From IMG/VR virus record IMGVR_UViG_3300046824_000111, positions 1-49,711 of that record: a stretch of DNA of 49,711 bases, one strand, 5' to 3'. This DNA comes from a virus. Positions 20,769 through 28,800 of the stretch are shown one piece after another. Within the stretch, counting starts at the first letter, position 1. Each line of letters begins with the position of its first letter. The position numbers and the translations under genes were made by a program. The notes below the pieces were generated by a model. The model made no database searches and was not told where the DNA came from. It worked only from the letters and a program-made list of their open reading frames with translations.

Positions 20769-22049
20769 ATGCGTAAGACCATCCGAGACGCGATCCTGGC
20801 GGAAACCAACGCTGCCAAGGGGATCCTCGACACTGTAGAACGTGAAGAGCGCGGCATCACCGACGTCGAGAAGGACACCATCGACGGCCACATGAAGAAG
20901 GCCGAAGATCTACGGTCCGGCGCCGCCCGAGAAGCCGCCTTCAAGACCCAAATGACGGACCTGTCCACCGGGCTGGGCCTGGGCGACGACCCGACCAAGA
21001 CCGATGAGGAGACGATCCGCCGGGTCGGCAAGGCCCTGTCGGCGGGCGAGAAGTTCACCACCTCCACCGAGTACAAGTCGCTGATCGGTTCGGTCCCCAA
21101 CGGCTCCTTCGGCGAGAAGTACCGGGTCCAGAGCCAGCCCATGCAGATCGGCTCGATGAAGTCGCTGCTGACCTCCGGCGACCACACCGTCTCCGGTGGT
21201 ATCACCATCAACCCCGACCACCAGGGTCTGCTGTCGCCGTTCTACGAGCGGCCCCTGACGGTCCGGGGGCTGTTCCAGTCGGGTAGCACCACCTCGGACA
21301 CCATCGACTACGTCCGGATGATCAACACCGTCAACAATGCGGCGCCGGTCAAGGAAGCCACCAGCTCCGCCTTCGTCGACGGCACCACCGTCACCCCCGT
21401 CATGGGCGGCGTCAAGCCCGAGTCGGGCTTCACCTTCCAGCGCGACTCGACGACGGTGAAGACCATCGCGCACTGGATGCCGATCACCAAGCGGGCCCTG
21501 TCCGACGTCGGGCAGATCCGCACCATGATCGACTCATTCCTGCGGTACGGCCTCGAAGAGGAACTCGAAGACCAGCTCTTGACTGGGACAGGCGCCGGTG
21601 AGAACTTCCTTGGCCTCAACAGCACCCCCGGCATCCAGACCCAGGCAGCCGGCACTGACGCCCTCGACACGACCCGCAAGGCCCGCACGAAGGTCCAGAT
21701 TGGGGGCCGGGCGCAGCCGACGGCGTATGTGATGAACCCGCTGGACTGGGAGGCGGCCGAGCTGCTTCGCGACACCACCGGCAACTACTACGGCGGGGGC
21801 CCGTTCGCCCTCACCACCCCCCGCCTGTGGGGCCTGCCGGTAGTCCAGTCCGAGGCTGTTCCGCCGAAGACCGCCTGGTGTGCCGCCTGGAATTGGGGAG
21901 TCGTCTACGACCGGGAACAGGCCACCGTCACCGCAACAGACAGTCACGCCGACTTCTTCGTCAGGAACCTCGTCGCAATCCTTGCCGAGCTCCGCTGCGC
22001 ATTCGCCGTCCTGCGCCCGTCGGCATTCGTGAAGATCACCCTGCCGTGA
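20769..22049 (+). CDS. Major capsid protein (HK97 fold)
   Basis: 426 residues. Residues 1-65 are a helical, Glu/Lys-rich delta domain (scaffold) and the body carries SGDHTVSGGITINPDH, GVKPESGFTFQRDSTTVKTI (E-loop and P-domain), AHWMPITKRALSDV and LLTGTGAGENFLGL, all usual in this family. The C-terminal DREQATVTATDSHADFFVRN plus LVAILAELRCAFAVLRPSAF ends the A domain. Most abundant late gene product. Confidence 0.94.
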   Translation: MRKTIRDAILAETNAAKGILDTVEREERGITDVEKDTIDGHMKKAEDLRSGAAREAAFKTQMTDLSTGLGLGDDPTKTDEETIRRVGKALSAGEKFTTSTEYKSLIGSVPNGSFGEKYRVQSQPMQIGSMKSLLTSGDHTVSGGITINPDHQGLLSPFYERPLTVRGLFQSGSTTSDTIDYVRMINTVNNAAPVKEATSSAFVDGTTVTPVMGGVKPESGFTFQRDSTTVKTIAHWMPITKRALSDVGQIRTMIDSFLRYGLEEELEDQLLTGTGAGENFLGLNSTPGIQTQAAGTDALDTTRKARTKVQIGGRAQPTAYVMNPLDWEAAELLRDTTGNYYGGGPFALTTPRLWGLPVVQSEAVPPKTAWCAAWNWGVVYDREQATVTATDSHADFFVRNLVAILAELRCAFAVLRPSAFVKITLP

Positions 22050-22258
22050 CCCACCCGAACACCCAAGCCCTACTCGACTACTTCTCCTACGAACACCTAC
22101 CCGCCGGATCTGCCATGCGGGAAACGTCCGCCATCTGCGCCGACGTCGCCCAAACAATGGTCCGGCACCTACCACCCGGCCCCGAAGTTACTGCCGGGCT
22201 GCGCAAGCTCCTCGAAGCTAAGGACTGTTTCGTCCGCGCCAGCCTGCCGAAGAAGTGA
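22046..22258 (+). CDS. Acb2/Tad1-hairpin-like small protein (candidate anti-CBASS)
   Basis: 70 residues; GTG at 22046 overlapping the capsid stop (GTGA). The sequence LLDYFSYEHLPAG, then AQTMVRHLPPGPEVTAGLRK and LLEAKDCFVRASLPKK matches the short actinophage family built around P(G/N)PExTxxLRKLLEAKDxxVRA, which belongs to the Acb2/Tad1-type helical hairpin proteins. Acb2 binds cyclic-nucleotide signals and blocks CBASS (and in related cases Thoeris) signalling. Placement after the capsid gene is common for the family. Ligand binding here is inferred only from the sequence pattern. Confidence 0.65.
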   Translation: MTHPNTQALLDYFSYEHLPAGSAMRETSAICADVAQTMVRHLPPGPEVTAGLRKLLEAKDCFVRASLPKK

Positions 22259-22740
22259 ACGTCTACTGCCGAATCTGCGGTGCGGCAGGGGCAGCGTGCG
22301 GTGACAGCCACCAAAGCCTGCCCCTGCTCACCGCCGACGCATTTTTCAGAGGAGCGAGAATGACCGACCCGCAGAAGACCGCCCAGCCGTCCATGAAGGG
22401 CGACGAGAAGGCGGCACCGCAGGAGGTTCCGGCGGACGAGCCCATTCCGCTGGAGGAATACCACTACTACGTCGGCTACATGGAAACCACCGCCATGATG
22501 ACCCCCGAAATGGCCGAACAGGTCGGTGCCGTCCCCATCGACGAGCCCCTCGACGAGCCCGACGGCGGGAAGAAGGGCAACAACGAGGCGAACCGGCTCT
22601 CCACCCGCAACCGGGAAGCCGACGACGCCGGGGTCACCAACAAGGACAACGAGGACGCCCGGGACAAGGCCCGCAACGCCCGCAACAAGCGGGCCACCGG
22701 CAGTGGCGGGCCCGGCGACTCCGGCGACCGGCAGCGGTAA
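22255..22740 (+). CDS. Head protein with N-terminal Cys motif and charged low-complexity tail
   Basis: 161 residues from GTG 22255, overlapping the previous stop. CRICGAAGAACGD resembles the CRxCGAxxAACG start of actinophage head-region proteins. An internal ATG at 22360 with GAGGAGCGAGA could produce a second, 126-residue form lacking the Cys motif. The rest is Pro/Glu-rich (EKAAPQEVPADEPIPLEE) and a charged RDKARNARNKRATGSGG tail, likely disordered. Role in the head is unknown. Confidence 0.65.
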   Translation: MNVYCRICGAAGAACGDSHQSLPLLTADAFFRGARMTDPQKTAQPSMKGDEKAAPQEVPADEPIPLEEYHYYVGYMETTAMMTPEMAEQVGAVPIDEPLDEPDGGKKGNNEANRLSTRNREADDAGVTNKDNEDARDKARNARNKRATGSGGPGDSGDRQR

Positions 22741-22745
22741 ACCCT

Positions 22746-23276
22746 ATGGATCCGCTCGCCACCGTCAGCGAGCTGGAGATCTACCTAGGGCGGACCCTCG
22801 ACGACCAGGTGCAAGCCGAAGCGGCACTAACCCTGGCGTCGGGGGCCGTCCGCGCCTACTGCGGGTGGGATCTCTCGTTCCAAGCCGAAACGATGCATTT
22901 CGAAGGTGCGAAGAACTCCCTGATCACCTTGCCCACCCTGGAACTGCTCAACATCATCGAAACCCGGGCCGACGGGATCATCCTCGACCCCGCCGAATAC
23001 CCCATCAACTACTCCCGCAAAGGTCAGGTGTGGGGGTGCTGGGGATACCGCACCCAATACGAATTCGATGTCGAACACGGATACGACCCGGTACCCGACG
23101 TTCTCAAACTCGTCACCATGGATTTGACGCAGCGGCAGCTCAGCAACCCGGAAGGGCTGCAATCGGCCACCGTCGGGCAGGTCACCAAAACCTGGGGCTC
23201 ATCGTCGACAACCGGCGGCAGCACTTCCGGCATGTCGACGTTGCATTCCGCCCTCCTCGATCGTTACAGCATTTGA
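22746..23276 (+). CDS. Head-tail connector (HK97 gp6-like adaptor)
   Basis: 176 residues. The first 60 residues (SELEIYLGRTLDDQVQAEAA, LTLASGAVRAYCGWDL) are the typical helical start of adaptor proteins that dock on the portal; ILDPAEYPINYSRKG, FDVEHGYDPVPDVLKLVT continue the family. The C-terminal Ser/Thr-rich segment (WGSSSTTGGSTSG) is a flexible loop. Confidence 0.85.
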   Translation: MDPLATVSELEIYLGRTLDDQVQAEAALTLASGAVRAYCGWDLSFQAETMHFEGAKNSLITLPTLELLNIIETRADGIILDPAEYPINYSRKGQVWGCWGYRTQYEFDVEHGYDPVPDVLKLVTMDLTQRQLSNPEGLQSATVGQVTKTWGSSSTTGGSTSGMSTLHSALLDRYSI

Positions 23277-23294
23277 GAGAAAGGGGCGGGGCTG

Positions 23295-23630
23295 TTGATA
23301 CCACTGTCGATCACCACCATCAGTGTGCTCCGCATCCCACCCGACACCGACTACGACGAACCCTATGGCGGCGACGACGACACCACCCGTGACGTCGCCG
23401 CGCAAGGAGTCCGGGCTGTTGTCGACTACCCCACCGGAAACGTTGACCTGCAAGGCGGACAGCAAAACGTTTCCGACTACGGCCTCAAATGCGATCCCAT
23501 CCCCGGCGGCCTGGTCCACACCGACTGGATCAAAGACGAAAAGTCCGGCAGGGTATACCGGATTGTCTGGTACCTCGACTTCTACACCCACCTAGAAGCG
23601 CGGATGCGCGACACCGAAGGGGAAGTGTGA
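23295..23630 (+). CDS. Head closure (stopper) protein
   Basis: 111 residues, TTG start at 23295. A beta-rich protein with TDWIKDEKSGRVYRIVWYLD near the C-terminus, in the usual place between adaptor and the HK97 gp10-like gene. Assigned mainly by synteny; the N-terminal Asp-rich DTDYDEPYGGDDDTTRD is unusual. Confidence 0.7.
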   Translation: MIPLSITTISVLRIPPDTDYDEPYGGDDDTTRDVAAQGVRAVVDYPTGNVDLQGGQQNVSDYGLKCDPIPGGLVHTDWIKDEKSGRVYRIVWYLDFYTHLEARMRDTEGEV

Positions 23631-23965
23631 TGGCGAGGAAACGGCCCTACACCACCAAAAACGCCTACCGCACCATCGAGCGGATCCGGAAGAAAGCCGA
23701 ACAGCGGTCCGAAGACATCGCCCAGGACATCGTCGACTTCATCCACATCAACGCCCCCCGCGACATGGACCGGCGACCCGATCGAGAAGGCGGCCCGCAC
23801 CTGTCCGAAAGCTACTACGTGCGCCAAGACCCCGACACCGGCGACTTCCTCGTCCGGACCCGCCGCCGCTACTGGGCCTTCGTCGAATTCGGCACCCGAG
23901 AACATGGCCATGCCCAACCCCACATCCGCCCCGCCATCGAAGCAGTCCGGCGGTACTACCAGTGA
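23630..23965 (+). CDS. HK97 gp10-like head-tail/tail-completion protein
   Basis: 111 residues; ATG at 23630 overlapping the previous stop. The C-terminal YWAFVEFGTREHGHAQPHIR, then PAIEAVRR is diagnostic of gp10-like proteins (the FVEFGTxxxxAxPFxRPA signature). Basic N-terminal helix. It helps join tail to head. Confidence 0.87.
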   Translation: MARKRPYTTKNAYRTIERIRKKAEQRSEDIAQDIVDFIHINAPRDMDRRPDREGGPHLSESYYVRQDPDTGDFLVRTRRRYWAFVEFGTREHGHAQPHIRPAIEAVRRYYQ

Positions 23966-24378
23966 TCGTCTACGCCGACACCGAAGCCATCATCAAAACC
24001 TGGCTCCTCGACACCGAAGTCGCCCCGCTCCTGCAGCGACCCGACGGCAACTTCTCCATCTACAACGCCATGCCCGCCAAATCGCCGATCCCGGCCCTGA
24101 TCGCCTGGCAGGTGTCCGGCGGCCCCGCCCCCCGCAAAGACCTCCCCGAACAGCAAGTTCGGATGCAGTTCGACTGCTGGGGCAAAACCCGGGCACAGGC
24201 CGGCGACATCGCCCGCACCCTGATCGCCGAACTTGAGGACTGCGCCCGCACCGGCGGCCGGGTCATCAACGGCACCTATTTGGGGGCCGCCGCCACCACC
24301 AGCATGCGGTGGCTACCCGAACCTGACTCCGACACCCCCCGCTACATCGTGGACGCGTTGATCACCACAGTCACCTAA
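23962..24378 (+). CDS. Tail terminator protein
   Basis: 138 residues; GTG at 23962 overlapping the previous stop. IYNAMPAKSPIPALIAWQVS, VRMQFDCWGKTRAQAGDIA and a final RYIVDALITTVT fit the alpha/beta tail terminator family that caps the tail tube. Position before the major tail gene supports it. Confidence 0.82.
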   Translation: MIVYADTEAIIKTWLLDTEVAPLLQRPDGNFSIYNAMPAKSPIPALIAWQVSGGPAPRKDLPEQQVRMQFDCWGKTRAQAGDIARTLIAELEDCARTGGRVINGTYLGAAATTSMRWLPEPDSDTPRYIVDALITTVT

Positions 24379-24396
24379 GCGCCCCACCCACCCTTC

Positions 24397-24425
24397 AGCC
24401 CCGCCATTGACTGGCGGGGCTTTTC
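24397..24425 (+). terminator. Rho-independent terminator inside the late operon
   Basis: GCCCCGCCA / TGGCGGGGC (9-bp perfect stem, loop TTGAC) with TTTTC following, between the tail terminator and major tail genes. Likely partial, adjusting late expression. Confidence 0.75.
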
Positions 24426-24445
24426 TCGTATGGAAGGAAAATCCC

Positions 24446-25036
24446 GTGGCTGACTTCAACGCCGCCGCAGTCCGATTCGGAAAGCCGGGCAAGCTGTACA
24501 TCGCTCCGACCGACACCCTCGGAGTACCCACCGTCGAACCCGCCACCTGCATCGCCGCCTGGGGCACCGAATGGGTGCCCCTCGGCTACACCGATGAGGG
24601 TTCCGTCTTCAACTACGAGGTAAGCACCGACAACGTAGAAGTGGCCGAAGAACTCGACCCGCTCGCCCGGGTTACCACCGGCCGCGACGCCAGCATCGAA
24701 TTCGCCCTCGCCGAAATCACCCTGAAGAACCTGACGATCGCCTTCAACGGCGGCATTATCGACGACACCGACACCGGCACCGCCTGGGATTTCGAACCCC
24801 CAGACCTCGGCAACGAACAGCGCGTCATGATCGGCTGGGACGCCATCAACGACGTCACCAAGAACGACCTCCGAATCATTTTCCGGCGCTGCCTCCAAGG
24901 CGGATCCATCGGTATGGAAAACCGTAAGGGTGTGCAGAAGTCGCTCATCTCCGCGAACTTCCAACTCGAAAAGCCCCTCGACGGCCGCCCACTGCTGAAG
25001 ATCCTCGGTGGTGCCAACCTCAACCCGGCGCCGTGA
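24446..25036 (+). CDS. Major tail (tube) protein
   Basis: 196 residues. GTG at 24446 with AAGGAA upstream, immediately after the terminator. VRFGKPGKLYIAPTDTLGVP, GTEWVPLGYTDEGSVFNYEV, VAEELDPLARVTTGRDASIE match actinophage major tail proteins. Forms the tube through which DNA and tape measure pass. Confidence 0.88.
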   Translation: MADFNAAAVRFGKPGKLYIAPTDTLGVPTVEPATCIAAWGTEWVPLGYTDEGSVFNYEVSTDNVEVAEELDPLARVTTGRDASIEFALAEITLKNLTIAFNGGIIDDTDTGTAWDFEPPDLGNEQRVMIGWDAINDVTKNDLRIIFRRCLQGGSIGMENRKGVQKSLISANFQLEKPLDGRPLLKILGGANLNPAP

Positions 25037-25158
25037 TGAAACTGATCACCGGAATGGTCGCAGGGGCCGCCGGTGCCGCAGTCGCCGTCTGGCTGTGGAT
25101 CGTCTACCAGGAACAGAAAACCAACCCGCAGCCCGCCGCCGACCCGGAAGAGGACTAA
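25036..25158 (+). CDS. Very small single-TM protein
   Basis: 40 residues; ATG at 25036 overlapping the tube-gene stop (TGATG). KLITGMVAGAAGAAVAVWLW forms one TM helix, then IVYQEQKTNPQPAADPEED. Coupled start and clean composition support it. Function unknown. Confidence 0.55.
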   Translation: MKLITGMVAGAAGAAVAVWLWIVYQEQKTNPQPAADPEED

Positions 25159-25164
25159 CACCTG

Positions 25165-25587
25165 ATGGTTACCCGCGACTTCGATGCGATGCTCGCCGAA
25201 CAGGCCGGTATTCGCCCGACCTTCAAAGTCGGTGGGCAGGAATTCACACTGAGGGCGAAGCTGCCCTACAAGAAGTGGAATGAGCTGCTGGCGGTCATGC
25301 GCTCCGACGACACCGGCGCCGATGAAGCCACCGAGGCTTTCTTCAACACGGTGCTGATCCGCGCAGACCGCCAGCGTTTCCTGGAACTCCTCGACCACGA
25401 CGACGACGATGACGACGACGAAAACGTTGTCGGCCTGGAACAGATGGACGGCCTCACCGACTGGGTGATGGAACACTTCACGGGAAAACGCAAGACCAGT
25501 TCCGATGGCTCCTCACCTGGTGCGAACGGAACTGGCCCTGCGCCGAATCTCGTCTCCTTAGGGTCCAAGCGGGCGGCCAACGCCTAA
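25165..25587 (+). CDS. Tail assembly chaperone (zero-frame product)
   Basis: 140 residues. Begins VTRDFDAMLAEQAGIRPTFK, with FKVGGQEFTLRAKLPYKKWN like other siphophage G-type chaperones, and an Asp run DDDDDDDENVV in the middle. It coats the tape measure protein during tail assembly. Around 5-10 percent of ribosomes are typically expected to shift to the longer product in this family. Confidence 0.85.
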   Translation: MVTRDFDAMLAEQAGIRPTFKVGGQEFTLRAKLPYKKWNELLAVMRSDDTGADEATEAFFNTVLIRADRQRFLELLDHDDDDDDDENVVGLEQMDGLTDWVMEHFTGKRKTSSDGSSPGANGTGPAPNLVSLGSKRAANA

Positions 25588-25826
25588 CAATCCGCCAAGC
25601 CATGAACGTCCTGTGGGAAGCCATGGTCGAAGAGATGCGCCTGACTCGGCTCGAACTCGACACCCGCAGGCATTTCACCGAAGAGAAACAGCCGATCGAA
25701 CTCGCCCGGGATTTGATCGCCAAGTGGACCGAACCGTACGAGCCGGTCGCCCCCGAAGTGCTCGCCGCACAAAACGCGATGGCGTTCCGTAAGGCCGCCA
25801 GTCACAACCTTGTCGAAGTGGGGTGA
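25165..25826 (+). CDS. Tail assembly chaperone, -1 frameshift product (G-T fusion)
   Basis: About 220 residues, joining 25165-25488 to 25488-25826 by a -1 slip. The downstream frame has no stop between the slip and 25826 and reads TQDQFRWLLTWCERNWP, ending FRKAASHNLVEVG. A start at 25602 alone would remove the joining segment, so the fusion is the natural product. The product overlaps the tape measure start by four bases. Confidence 0.85.
25482..25488 (+). promoter_or_regulatory. Programmed -1 ribosomal frameshift site
   Basis: GGGAAAA in frame ACG GGA AAA, i.e. X XXY YYZ heptamer, in the 3' part of the chaperone ORF. Same position as in lambda G/GT and actinophage tail genes. Confidence 0.85.
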
Positions 25827-28800
25827 CCTCCGTGGCCAACGACGAAGACGTCATCGATTCAGCGGTAGTCCGCATCGGACCCGACCTTTCCAAGTTCCGG
25901 GCCAAGCTCGAAAAGGACCTTGTCAAAGCCGTCAAAGGTATCGAGGCGAAGGTTGCCGTCGTCGCTGACGGCACCGGGCTGCGGAACTCGGTCAAAGAGG
26001 CCGTCGCGAAGCAGTCGGCGCTCCGTGGCCAGCCCGTCTACAAGGTCAAAGTGGTTGCTGACGGCACCGGGCTGCGCCAGTCGGTGCGCCTTGTCGTCAA
26101 GGAACAGATGGCCCTGGGCAACCAGCCCGTCTACAAGGTCAAAGTCGTCGCCGACGAACGGGGCTTGAAAAACTCCATCGCCAACGCCGGGAAGTCCGTC
26201 GTCCAGGCCACCCAGCGCACCGAGAACGAGATGGACCGGGTCCGGGCGGCAGCGACCATACGTCGGCAGCGGGGTGAAGAGCAGGCCGCCCGGGACCGGG
26301 TCCGAACGGCGGAACGGGCCGCCCGGGACCAGGCGAGGGCCGAAGAGCGGGCCGCCCGGGAACAGGTCAAGCAGCGCAACAAAACCCTGTTCACCTCCCA
26401 GCGGCTCGTCGACTTCGGCGGCGAAGGCATCAGGCCGATGAACCTGCTGTACGGGACTGTCGTCGCCATGACCCCGGCCCTGTTCGCCATGGGCTCATCC
26501 GCCGTCCAAGCGTCCACCTCCATTGCCGCCCTGGGCTCCGCCGGCATCGGTGCCGCCCTGGGGTTGTCCGCTATCGGCATCGCCTTCAAGGGCATCGGCG
26601 ACGCACTGACTCTGCGTAAGACAGTGCTGGGGCAGGAGACTACCTCCGCCGCGAACTCCGCCCGGGATGCTGTCAACGCCGCCGACGACCTGGCCCAGTC
26701 CAAGCGGGCCCTCGCCAATGCGCAACGCGACGAGGCCCGCGCCGGCGAAAAGGTCCACGACGCCCGCCGCGAAGCCATCCGTGACCTTGAAGACCTGCGC
26801 AAGGCGGTTCGCGACCTCGACAACGAATACAAGTCGGACACTCTGTCCGTTGCTGAAGCCCAGCAGAATTTGGATGCCACCAACGCCAACTACTTCGCTA
26901 ACGCCCTCGACCGGGCTAGGGCCGTCCAAGACCTCAACGACGCGAAGACCCGCCTCGCCGACACCGCCCTGGAACGGAAGCGGAAAAAGGAAGACCTGAA
27001 GATTTCGGTGTCCAAAGGCATCGAAGGTTCCGACAAAGTCCGCGACGCGAAAGAGCGGGTCCGGGATGCCCGGGACCAAACCCTCAACGCTCAAGCGGGT
27101 CTGCAGAAATCCACCGCCGGCACCATCGACAAGACCACTTCCGCTGCCGCGCAGTTGGAGCAGAAACTCAAGGACATGAGCCCGGCCGCCCGGGACATGT
27201 ACAACTGGTTCGTCAAAAACGAGGACCTGTTCAAGCGCCTCCAACGGCAGATCAGCCAGAAAACCCTCCCCGGGTTCAACACCTTCCTCAAGGCGATTAC
27301 CGCGGCACCGAAGGGCGGCAAGTCCACACTGCAGCTCGCCGCGGAATACGCCGGGCAGCTCGGATCCATCATCGGCAAGTACATCGGGAAGCTCGGCGAA
27401 TGGACAAAGAGTCCCCTGTTCCGCGACTCGATGGCCCGCATCCAGGAACGCAACGCGGCAGCATTCGACAAGCTCGGCCAGGCCCTGCTGATCCTGGCCG
27501 ACCCGATCACCCGGATCCTGGACAAGGCGTCACCCGGGTTTGAGTCCCTGTCCGACACCATCCTGAAGCTGTCGGACAGCTTCGCTAAATGGATCAAGAA
27601 GTTGGACGAAAACGGCGGCCTCGCCCAGTGGTTCGAGGACTCCCGGGTTGAGGCGAAGAAGTGGTACGACATCGCCTCCAACATCCTCACCCTGTTGAAG
27701 AACCTCTTCACCGCCGCCCTGCCTGCGGGCGGCTCCCTGGTGTCGAGTTTCCGGGACTTCACCAAGAGCCTCGCCGACTGGTCATCGTCGCCGGAGGGCA
27801 CCAAGCAGATCAGCTCCTTCTTCGACAAGATCAAAAACCTGCCCTACGCAGACATCATCGACTTCTTCAAAAACGCCGCCGTCTTCTTCACCGTCTGGCG
27901 CACCGTCAAATTCCTGAAAACCCTCAACCCGTTCTTCGCCGCCCTCGGAGCATTCGCCAGCTCAAACCCCGCCGCCGCAGCCGCCGCAATGGCCGGCATC
28001 TCCGACGCCCTCGTGTACGTCATGAAGTACGCCGCCGACAACCCGAAATCCATCACCGCCCTACTCGCCCTCGTCGCCGGATACAAGGGCCTCAAAGCGG
28101 TCGGGTTCAGTCTGAAACTCCCCGCCGTCACCGCCCTACAGACCGCCCTCACCAGCAAGTTCAAATTCCTCGACAAGTTCATCGGCGGCGCCAGCACGGC
28201 CACCATGACCGTCCACGCCGGAGTCGTCAACGTCTACGGCAAAGCCCTCGGCGGGACTGGCGTCGACCTCGGTGGGGGGAAGAAGCCTGGCAAGATCACC
28301 AAGCCCGGGGGACTGCCAGGGAGGGCCATCCCTGGGGCGCTGCCAATGCTCGGCTCCGCGCCCAGCGCCATCGGCACCCTTGCCGTTGGTGCCCTGACCG
28401 TCGCCGGTGGCCTTATCGCCGCATCCATCATCGTCGACACCGTCCTCGGCAAGCCCGGCACCGCCCTCGAAGGATTTAAAGCCCTCGCCATGGGCCCGCA
28501 GGCGTACTCGGAGTGGTCGAAGGAGAACGCCCCAGGCTTCAAGCGGTTCTTCTCCATGACCTTGCCCGGGTGGATCACCGCCGGGGGTAAGCAGGGCTGG
28601 TCATCGTTCAACGACGCCTTCAAAAACGACGTCGGTGACATTGAACGGTTCTTCTCCCACACCATCCCCGAGTTCCTCACCGCCGGCGGCAAAAACGGAT
28701 GGTCTTCGTTCAAAGACGCCTTCCTCAACGACATCGGCCTAGGGGGCGACGCCGCCGGCAGCAAAATCCCCAACTTCGCCGCCCCCGCCCTCGCCCTGGA

